Shown here: piece by piece, positions 1 to 6,019 of the stretch
How the letters are laid out: each line of letters begins with the position of its first letter
Position numbering within the stretch: position 1 is the stretch's first letter
Origin: Porticoccaceae bacterium
Lineage (GTDB): Bacteria; Pseudomonadota; Gammaproteobacteria; Pseudomonadales; Porticoccaceae
NCBI GenBank assembly: GCA_030590275.1
Contig: JAUUYV010000071.1
Span: 1-7,686, forward strand
Direction: 5' to 3'
DNA length: 7,686 nt
The notes under the pieces: generated by a model
Database searches by the model: none
The model's input: only the letters and a program-made list of their open reading frames with translations
Told to the model about the DNA's origin: nothing
Position numbers and translations under genes: made by a program

Positions 1-281
1 ATGCAGGCAGGGGTAAAGAGCTTTTTGACGGCATCTGCTCCACCTGTCACGGTCGCAAAGGCGATGGTTATTTGGCAGGAGGTACGGGCACGGCTATTGG
101 CAAGTCGGGCACGATAAATATCGCTTCCGACGGTTTTCTACGTGCGACCATAAAAGATGGGCGATCAAATACACGTATGCTGGGGTTTTCTGGCCCCACA
201 GGTATGGCCGATTTAAGTGATCAGGAAATCGACGATATTATTATTTACTTACATCTACTAGCCAGCGAGGAGGGTTCCTAA
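1..281 (+). CDS. C-terminal fragment of a class I-type cytochrome c (partial, 5' end outside window)
   Basis: The reading frame is open from base 3 to a TAA at 279-281 and has no start inside the window, so the gene begins upstream. Seen directly: a heme c attachment motif CSTCH at bases 36-50, preceded by GKELFDGI and followed by GRKGDG, the usual surroundings of the heme in small class I cytochromes. Further on, RMLGF (Met codon 177-179) resembles the xMPxF distal-ligand motif; a second Met at 204-206 (GMADLSDQEI) is an alternative ligand. The protein ends in a helix with IIIYLHLL, the typical C-terminal helix. Role: a periplasmic electron carrier. Its stop lies one base before the molybdoenzyme start, so it is very probably co-transcribed and may exchange electrons with that enzyme. 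Only one heme motif is visible; more domains could lie upstream. It does not look like NapB, which carries two CxxCH motifs and a different sequence. Confidence 0.9.
   Translation, partial: AGRGKELFDGICSTCHGRKGDGYLAGGTGTAIGKSGTINIASDGFLRATIKDGRSNTRMLGFSGPTGMADLSDQEIDDIIIYLHLLASEEGS
267..274 (+). promoter_or_regulatory. Strong Shine-Dalgarno site for the NapA-like gene
   Basis: The sequence GAGGAGGG lies inside the last codons of the cytochrome gene and ends 8 bases before the ATG at 283. This favours ATG 283 over the in-frame ATG at 298. Both starts would keep the twin-arginine motif, so the choice changes only five N-terminal residues. Confidence 0.75.
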
Positions 282-282
282 G

Positions 283-3006
283 ATGAAACGAATCAAGATG
301 GATCGACGGGACTTTATAAAAAGTAGTGCCTTCATCGCCAGTACAGCGACGGGTGCCAGTTTGATGGTAGGCGCAAATCCTGAGCTTGAAGCGGCTAGCA
401 GTGGTACGGATGACACCAACACAGTGAGTAGAACCACGGCGTTGGCCCAATGCCCTTACTGTGGTGTGGGTTGTGGCACAGTGATACAAGCTGAAAATGG
501 CAAGATTGTCTCCATGCGCCCCGACAAAGAGCACCCCACTAATTACGGGTTACAGTGCATTAAAGGGTTGACTGCTGCCGAGCCTATCTATGTCGATCGC
601 ATGGAGGGGGATTCTTACGTACGTAAAGACGTTTGGGCCGAATGGCAAAAGCCGGGGCACGGCGATCTGGAATATATTAGTAAAACCAAAGGTTCTTTTG
701 ACGAAGAGCACTTTGTGCGTGTGTCCTATGAGAAGGCCAGTGAAATGGTTGATCACAAGATTGCCCATCTCGCCAAAAAGTACACGGGCAATTCGATAGG
801 GCTGTACGGCTCAGGCCAACTGACCATGGAAGGCCAGTATATGGAAAACCTGTTTATGAAAGGAGTGCTAGGCTCCAACACCATTGAGGCAAATGCTCGC
901 ATGTGCATGACCTCGGCGGTAACGGGCTACTTTAAAATTCTTGGTTCAGATACACCGCCACTGGCCTATGAAGATATTGAACTGAGCGACATGATCATGC
1001 ATTTTGGCCACAACGCCCGTGAGGCTCACCCTATCATTTTCTGGCGAGCGGCTGACCATAAAAAGAGCAAAGACATTCCCACGGTTGTCGTCGATCCGCG
1101 CTACACAGGCACCGCGAAAGGTTATGAAGATATCAACGCTGACAACTCTGTGCATGTACCTATTTTAAACGGGGATATCAGCTTTCTTAACGCCCTGGCT
1201 CACGTGCTTTTGAAGGATCACCCCGATGTGATTGACTGGGCTTTCCTGAGAGAGCATGTCACCGGTTGGCAGGAATATATTGATGCCGTAACCGATGAAT
1301 ACAGTCCCGAACAGGTACAGGATCGTATGGGGGGGCCGAATCATGAGGTGCCGCCGGAACTCATTCGTCGAGTCGCCGGTATGTTTGCCGACGCCACACG
1401 TAAACGTCTGGCACGCTCCAAAGGTCTTCAGGGCGCCGCCGGGGGTGCAGTAGAGGGTGGTTACGGTGGCGTGATTATTATGTGGGGTATCGGTTACAAC
1501 CAGTCTATCCATGGTCAGCACAATGTTATTTCCGTCATTAACTTACTAACACTCACCGGCAACCTGGCGAAGCCCGGTTGTGGACCATTCTCCATGACTG
1601 GGCAACCCAATGCCATGGGTGAACGCTTCACCGGAGGGCTAACAGGCCGTTTACCGTTTAACCAACCTTTAACTAATGACGAACATCGTGCCCATATCGC
1701 CAAACAATGGCGCGTACCGGAGCGTAACCTCGAGACTGCTATGAAAGCGCAGAACCCGGGTATGGCCGTGGGCATGATGGAGCGGGCCCTAAAGGGTGAA
1801 GTAAAGGCGATGTTTCTGGTTTACGCCACCCACGTCGATTTGCCGGATCAGGATAATCTTATTCGGCCAGCTCTAAATAAGACCTTTAATGTAGTGCAGG
1901 AAATCTATCGTCACGCACCGAACAACCTCTATGCCGATGTCATTTTTCCAGCGGCGAGCTGGGGTGAAGTGAATGGTGTTTATATTAGTTCCGAGCGGCG
2001 CCTAAATATTGTCGAGCAGGCCGTCATGCCGCCTCCCGGTTGCCGTCCCGACCTCGATATGGTGATCGATAAGGCCAAGGGTATCGGTAAATTACTAGGC
2101 ATGGATATGGACAATACTCTGCCCTATAAGCGGGGCGAGAACGGATTTTACGATGCCGAGGAAATTCTCCGGGATATTATTCGAGCCTCAGCGGGTACGG
2201 ATACAGACCTTACAGGTATTCTTGATGTGGAGCAGGTTGATGGTCTGTCTCCCTATGACCAGCTGAAGAAAATACGCGGTATTCAGTGGCCTGCACCGAC
2301 CTATGCTATTGCTAAAGCCGGTGGCACCAAGCGGCGATTTATGATGCAGGAAGGTGACTGGAAGACCCGACCCTACGGTTTTTTCCGCACTAAGGATGGT
2401 AAAGTTAATCTTAAAATGTGCCATCAGGATTACAGTGACCGCAAAGCAATTACTGAAAAGCTCATGGCTTTTGGTACAAAAGAGGGTCATTACACAATCG
2501 ACCATATGGATCTACTTAAAGAAGCTCGGGATAAAGGCTTAACCCCTGATTTGCCCGATGAGGAATATCGCGGCAAAATCTGGTCCGAGGTCCCCGATGA
2601 CAAATTCCCCTATTGGCTAGGCCTGGGTGTGGTTTATGAACATTTCCACACCGCAAAATCTATGCGTAGTCCGACCACCCAAAGGCTGGTGCCAGAGATG
2701 TATGTAGAAATGCATCCCGAGGATGCTAAGGATCTAGGCATCAAAGATGGCGATAAACTAAACCTGATTACTCGCCGTGGTCAATTTCAGGCTAAAGCTC
2801 AGGTGGGTACTAAAAGCCTGGTTCGTCCCGCTCGCAACAGTGTACCCCGCGGCTATATGTTTAGTCCCTGGAATTTATCCGTCGCCGATAGCGCCGATCC
2901 GAAAAAAAACAAATGGCTGGTCAATAAAACCTCTAGCCGGGTTTGGGATATTGTCTCTGGCCAGGTCGACTTCAAAAAACTGGCAATACGTATTGAAAAA
3001 GCTTGA
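283..3006 (+). CDS. napA: NapA-like periplasmic Mo-bisPGD oxidoreductase, Tat-exported (nitrate reductase family)
   Basis: Catalytic subunit of the cluster: a molybdopterin oxidoreductase expected to act in the periplasm. Seen: a twin-arginine signal (MDRRDFIK at residues 6-13, then a weakly hydrophobic Ala/Ser/Thr stretch to about residue 37); a [4Fe-4S] site with Cys57, Cys60, Cys64 and Cys92; Lys95 in CIKG, the usual electron-relay lysine; and ARMCMTSAV with Cys208 as the likely Mo ligand, matching ARHCMASAV of NapA. TGQPNAMGER (439-448) matches the active-site loop of NapA/NasA, with Arg448 in the conserved Arg position as in NasA. SSERR follows YADVIFPAASWGE. Residues about 780-905 form the C-terminal cofactor-binding domain, ending DFKKLAIRIE as in NapA. 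At 907 residues it is longer than typical NapA (about 830). Ends in TGA-TAA. Nitrate reduction is the default inference. No napB or napD is seen nearby, so the substrate is uncertain. Confidence 0.88.
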   Translation: MKRIKMDRRDFIKSSAFIASTATGASLMVGANPELEAASSGTDDTNTVSRTTALAQCPYCGVGCGTVIQAENGKIVSMRPDKEHPTNYGLQCIKGLTAAEPIYVDRMEGDSYVRKDVWAEWQKPGHGDLEYISKTKGSFDEEHFVRVSYEKASEMVDHKIAHLAKKYTGNSIGLYGSGQLTMEGQYMENLFMKGVLGSNTIEANARMCMTSAVTGYFKILGSDTPPLAYEDIELSDMIMHFGHNAREAHPIIFWRAADHKKSKDIPTVVVDPRYTGTAKGYEDINADNSVHVPILNGDISFLNALAHVLLKDHPDVIDWAFLREHVTGWQEYIDAVTDEYSPEQVQDRMGGPNHEVPPELIRRVAGMFADATRKRLARSKGLQGAAGGAVEGGYGGVIIMWGIGYNQSIHGQHNVISVINLLTLTGNLAKPGCGPFSMTGQPNAMGERFTGGLTGRLPFNQPLTNDEHRAHIAKQWRVPERNLETAMKAQNPGMAVGMMERALKGEVKAMFLVYATHVDLPDQDNLIRPALNKTFNVVQEIYRHAPNNLYADVIFPAASWGEVNGVYISSERRLNIVEQAVMPPPGCRPDLDMVIDKAKGIGKLLGMDMDNTLPYKRGENGFYDAEEILRDIIRASAGTDTDLTGILDVEQVDGLSPYDQLKKIRGIQWPAPTYAIAKAGGTKRRFMMQEGDWKTRPYGFFRTKDGKVNLKMCHQDYSDRKAITEKLMAFGTKEGHYTIDHMDLLKEARDKGLTPDLPDEEYRGKIWSEVPDDKFPYWLGLGVVYEHFHTAKSMRSPTTQRLVPEMYVEMHPEDAKDLGIKDGDKLNLITRRGQFQAKAQVGTKSLVRPARNSVPRGYMFSPWNLSVADSADPKKNKWLVNKTSSRVWDIVSGQVDFKKLAIRIEKA

Positions 3007-3048
3007 TAATGGGCGGGCCCTGATAGCCGATAATACTGGTAAAAATCG

Positions 3049-3624
3049 CTGAAACGACGAACCTTTATCAAGTCTGTGGGCCTCGGAGCAGCCGCGACTG
3101 GTCTGGATATTTCCGCCTCGGCGGCATCACCGCCGCCTCGCTATTTACGGCCACCCGGTGCACTCGCTGAAGACGCTTTCGAAAGCACCTGCATTCGCTG
3201 TGGTCAGTGTGGGGAGGTTTGTCCAAACCGTTGCATCAAGTTTTTTGGCCTGGAAAACGGCACCACCTCTTACGGTACACCTTATATTATTCCCCGCGAC
3301 CAGGCCTGCATTCTCTGCATGAAATGTGGCGATGTCTGTCCAACCGATGCCATCGAACCAATTGAACGCCTGATGGAACCGATTCTTAAACATGTCAGCA
3401 TGGGTAAGGCTCTGGTCGACGAAAACCTCTGTCTTTCTTATCAGGGCAAGACCTGCGGGGTCTGTTATCGGGCCTGCCCCTTGCAAGATGTAGCGATACG
3501 TACTGGTTTGCTGGAGCAGCCACACGTACTGGAAGATTGTGTAGGTTGCGGCCTGTGTGAGCGCTCCTGTATTCAGCTACCCCAGGCGATACGTATTATT
3601 CCCGATTACACTCACACATCATGA
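3049..3624 (+). CDS. napG: NapG-type ferredoxin with four [4Fe-4S] motifs, Tat-exported; probable CTG start
   Basis: Periplasmic iron-sulfur protein expected to pass electrons between NapH and the molybdoenzyme. Starting at CTG 3049 gives 191 residues beginning (M)KRRTFIKSVG, a near-perfect Tat motif. Upstream, the frame is closed by TAA at 3040-3042, and CTG is the only start-like codon before GTG 3076, which would remove the twin arginines. Four ferredoxin motifs are visible: Cys48/51/54/58, Cys87/90/93/97, Cys128/136/139/143 (the Cx7CxxCxxxCP form typical of NapG and NapF) and Cys164/167/170/174. The RPPGAL box (35-40) before cluster 1 is a family hallmark. The gene lies 42 bases after the NapA-like stop and overlaps napH by ATGA. 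No strong Shine-Dalgarno site is seen. It is a paralogue of the protein at 4688-5299. Family membership is secure; the exact start is less so. Confidence 0.87.
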   Translation: MKRRTFIKSVGLGAAATGLDISASAASPPPRYLRPPGALAEDAFESTCIRCGQCGEVCPNRCIKFFGLENGTTSYGTPYIIPRDQACILCMKCGDVCPTDAIEPIERLMEPILKHVSMGKALVDENLCLSYQGKTCGVCYRACPLQDVAIRTGLLEQPHVLEDCVGCGLCERSCIQLPQAIRIIPDYTHTS

Positions 3625-4682
3625 ATAAGATTGTTGTGAACGAGACCGGCACAAACAAGGCTGCGCACAGGCCCTTTTTCCTCTGGAAACATCTCAACAA
3701 ACTACGTTGGCTAAGCCTCACAATCGTATTTGCGATGTTAGTACTGATACCATTTCTCCATGTCTATCAAACCTACATTTCAGCACACACTTACGATTTA
3801 CTCAGTCCCCGTGAAAAACAAATCTACGATACGATGGAATGGATTAGCAGCCCTTTTGTCAGTGATCCGGAAGAACAGCTCGATGGACTTAAAGGCAACA
3901 CCTGGTCTGGTACCTTTGGCAATATTCAATTAAGCGACCCCCTTGCCGTACTCGGACAAATCGTTAGTAGCAGGGCATTTTACTGGCCATTTATTTTAAC
4001 GGCGCTTATCCCAATAATCCTGACGATAATATTCGGCCGCTTTTTTTGTGGCTGGATCTGCCCTGCAACCTTTCTTTATGAGCTAAATAGCAACCTCGGC
4101 GTACTGCTGCGCAAATCTGGTCTGCACATTGCCAATAAACGTTTTGATCGCCGTCTTAAATACCTGGTGCTGGCCATTGGGCTTACAATTGCCGTAATAA
4201 CAGGCTCTGTAGCCTTTGCCGCTATTTATCCTCCGGCAATTATTGGGCGAGAAATTTATTACGCTATTGCCCTCGGTGGTTTCGGCTCTGGTGTCGTATT
4301 CTTTTTGCTGACACTATTCTTTGATTTACTACTGACACGACGGGGCTTTTGTCGCTATCTCTGTCCAGGTGGTGCGCTCTATTCACTGCTCGGCCGCTTT
4401 CGACTATTGCGAATTAAACGTATTGTCGAAACTTGCAATGACTGTGCAAAATGTACGGCGGTTTGCGAGTTTGGCCTCGACCCTCTACACGACCAGTTTG
4501 GTCAGGAATGTAACAACTGTACCGCCTGTATCGCTGTTTGCCCAACGGAAGCGATGACCTTTTATTTTAGCCCACAGGATATTGCCAGGCAGGGGCCGGG
4601 GCATCTGGGCCGCAAATACAGGCAGCAAAACACGCTCCTAAATCGAGAAAAAGAAACCCCGGAACCGGTAGGGGAAAAGTAA
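3621..4682 (+). CDS. napH: NapH-type membrane iron-sulfur protein (quinol dehydrogenase subunit)
   Basis: Integral membrane partner of NapG; in nap systems NapGH oxidises quinol and delivers electrons to the periplasm. Seen in 353 residues: four membrane helices near 28-48, 119-139, 180-202 and 214-238; two CxxxCP motifs at the cytoplasmic side, FFCGWICP (Cys143, Cys147) and FCRYLCP (Cys244, Cys248), both characteristic of NapH; and two cytoplasmic [4Fe-4S] sites, Cys272/275/278/282 (the last in CEFGLDP) and Cys297/300/303/307. The segment SGTFGNIQLSDPLAVL matches the E. coli NapH region before helix 2. Compared with E. coli NapH (about 287 residues), the first periplasmic loop is longer (about 49-118) and there is a basic, charged C-terminal tail after about 316. 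Start ATG 3621 overlaps the napG stop as ATGA, suggesting translational coupling; no separate ribosome-binding site is evident. Confidence 0.93.
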   Translation: MNKIVVNETGTNKAAHRPFFLWKHLNKLRWLSLTIVFAMLVLIPFLHVYQTYISAHTYDLLSPREKQIYDTMEWISSPFVSDPEEQLDGLKGNTWSGTFGNIQLSDPLAVLGQIVSSRAFYWPFILTALIPIILTIIFGRFFCGWICPATFLYELNSNLGVLLRKSGLHIANKRFDRRLKYLVLAIGLTIAVITGSVAFAAIYPPAIIGREIYYAIALGGFGSGVVFFLLTLFFDLLLTRRGFCRYLCPGGALYSLLGRFRLLRIKRIVETCNDCAKCTAVCEFGLDPLHDQFGQECNNCTACIAVCPTEAMTFYFSPQDIARQGPGHLGRKYRQQNTLLNREKETPEPVGEK

Positions 4683-4687
4683 TTAGT

Positions 4688-5299
4688 ATGCGCCGGCGTA
4701 GTGTCCTCCAGTGGCTGGTATATTCGACGGGCGTAGTCGCTGCTGGGGCAATACCCTATGCCCTCAGCCGTTTGTTAGCGCCAGCCGAAAGTTTACTTGC
4801 CCGGCGGCATCTAAGGCCGCCTGGTGCCTTAAAAGATGATGCAGAGTTTGTCTCTGCCTGTATTGGCTGTGGGCTTTGCGGTGAGATTTGCCCGCCGCGC
4901 TGTATTCAATTTCATCAGCGTGATGGGGGTACACAGGTGAATACGCCCTATATCAACCCCGAAGTAAAAGCTTGCACTTTATGCGGCAAATGCACGGAGG
5001 TTTGCCCCACCGATGCTTTAATCCCCATCGAACGGGAAAAAGTCGATATGGGTGTTGCCCAGATAGATCGCAGCGCTTGCTATCCCTGGGTCGACCGGGG
5101 TATCTGTGGTGCCTGCGTGAGCATTTGTCCCCTCGGTGAACGGGCGATTAGCTTCAAGCAGTGGAATCAGTACCAGCCAGTGATTCAGGAAGCTTGTGTC
5201 GGCTGTGGCTTATGTGTTGAAGTATGCCCCCATCCTAGTTTACCGATTCGTATTGTGAAGCGCTCACAGGGTAGCGTTATGCGGCATACTGTTTCATGA
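4688..5299 (+). CDS. napG: Second NapG-type ferredoxin with four [4Fe-4S] motifs, Tat-like N-terminus
   Basis: A second periplasm-directed electron-transfer ferredoxin. Seen in 203 residues: MRRRSVLQWL, a Tat-type N-terminus lacking the usual Phe, followed by a hydrophobic stretch (9-30) more marked than in the first NapG, so it could be a membrane anchor rather than a cleaved signal. LRPPGAL (42-48) precedes four Cys groups: 58/61/64/68, 96/99/102/106, 131/140/143/147 (Cx8CxxCxxxCP, one residue longer than the usual spacing) and 170/173/176/180. The start ATG 4688 follows the NapH stop by five bases, with AGGGGA at 4670-4675 as a plausible ribosome-binding site. The RPPGAL box and the cluster layout show it is a paralogue of the 3049-3624 product, though substantially diverged. 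One copy may serve NapH and the other the enzyme or cytochrome; that division is inference. Confidence 0.87.
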   Translation: MRRRSVLQWLVYSTGVVAAGAIPYALSRLLAPAESLLARRHLRPPGALKDDAEFVSACIGCGLCGEICPPRCIQFHQRDGGTQVNTPYINPEVKACTLCGKCTEVCPTDALIPIEREKVDMGVAQIDRSACYPWVDRGICGACVSICPLGERAISFKQWNQYQPVIQEACVGCGLCVEVCPHPSLPIRIVKRSQGSVMRHTVS

Positions 5300-5325
5300 T
5301 GAGAAAACTCACGAGAAAAATATAG
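5296..5325 (+). other. Nine-codon mini-ORF bridging two genes
   Basis: An ATG at 5296 overlaps the TGA of the preceding ferredoxin gene (ATGA) and opens a nine-codon frame, MMRKLTRKI, closed by TAG at 5323-5325. The last G of that stop is the first base of the GTG start of the next gene. This stop/start chain could carry ribosomes from the ferredoxin gene to the weak GTG start. It may equally be chance, since no good Shine-Dalgarno site precedes the ATG. Confidence 0.3.
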
Positions 5326-5978
5326 TGAAGTACGCCAATTTATCGAAAGTAAAAAAAGGAAATTCGAAACAGCTTAAGCTTATTGCTCTGTTGAGCTGTT
5401 CTTTTATCGCTTTTTTTATCCCCCCGGCTGACGCTCACCATGTACTCGGTCGACCCGCTTATAGCTTGAACGAAGACTCCAATACGCCACCCAGCATGAA
5501 TATCGAAACGCTAATTGGTGATTTTTTTGTTACTGCCATGGTTTTTCCTGCCTTTCCGAAACCAGAAGAAGCTGGACGAATTAATTTGTACATCACCCGT
5601 CTCGGTACTAAACAGCCATTGAATTCTGACATCGAGTTCTCCGTACGTAATAACGGCTGGTTTAGCCCCATCTGGTTTGACAATAAATCCGAACAGCTGG
5701 GTGCCCAGGTTCTGGATGACAACGTCTATCGACAGGGCTTTAGCTTTCACCAGCGTGGCGATTATATTATTAGCGCCTCATTTTGGGATAAAGGCGAACA
5801 CTACATTATTGACTTTCCCCTGCGCGTTGGTGAGCCGCTGCTGATAGGCCCACTGGGTATTATCGTCACCCTGGTACTGCTGTTACTTATAGTGGTGACG
5901 GTCGTGCAACGCAAAAAAATACTGCGTAATAAATCCCGGGATGAAATATTGCTCCGCTCCAATTCCTTATCGTCTTAG
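5325..5978 (+). CDS. Unnamed periplasmic protein with signal peptide, probable Ig-like domain and C-terminal membrane anchor
   Basis: I do not recognise a named function. Seen in 217 residues: a long basic N-terminus (1-18), a hydrophobic signal core (19-33) and a probable signal peptidase I site after Ala-Asp-Ala (35-37), giving a mature protein that begins His38-His39 followed by VLGRPAYSLNED. A periplasmic domain of about 130 residues looks mainly beta. Its segments FFVTAMVFPAFPKPEEAG and HQRGDYIISASFWDKG resemble the edges of FixH/YtkA-type Ig-like domains. A transmembrane helix at about 171-194 is followed by a basic cytoplasmic tail (QRKKILRNK), so the topology is periplasmic domain out, tail in. 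There is no Cys in the mature domain. The start is GTG 5325, the only plausible start before the signal core. Its place between NapG- and NapF-type genes suggests an assembly or accessory role in the same system, possibly metal handling; that is inference. Confidence 0.82.
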   Translation: MKYANLSKVKKGNSKQLKLIALLSCSFIAFFIPPADAHHVLGRPAYSLNEDSNTPPSMNIETLIGDFFVTAMVFPAFPKPEEAGRINLYITRLGTKQPLNSDIEFSVRNNGWFSPIWFDNKSEQLGAQVLDDNVYRQGFSFHQRGDYIISASFWDKGEHYIIDFPLRVGEPLLIGPLGIIVTLVLLLLIVVTVVQRKKILRNKSRDEILLRSNSLSS

Positions 5979-6019
5979 TGTTGATTAGCTACTTTTAACT
6001 AGATAATGGCCAATACCTA

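Noticed and set aside
1165..1521. 118-codon minus-strand ORF inside the NapA-like gene
   Set aside because: It is antisense to a well-conserved enzyme region (including the cofactor domain), with no domain signature; a frame shadow.
283..3006. Formate dehydrogenase or arsenite oxidase identity for the molybdoenzyme
   Set aside because: The Mo ligand is Cys in ARMCM, with NapA/NasA-type loops and C-terminus. There is no selenocysteine TGA in frame, and the N-terminal cluster has four Cys ligands rather than the 3Fe-4S site of arsenite oxidase.
3007..3048. Frameshifted ATG start for the first NapG in the 42-base gap
   Set aside because: ATG 3009 opens only MGGP before a stop, and two in-frame TAA codons (3031, 3040) block any longer N-terminus, so a single frameshift from there does not yield a sensible signal peptide.
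3145..3525. 126-codon minus-strand ORF across the first NapG
   Set aside because: It is antisense to the conserved cysteine motifs of a secure ferredoxin gene and shows no protein-like features.
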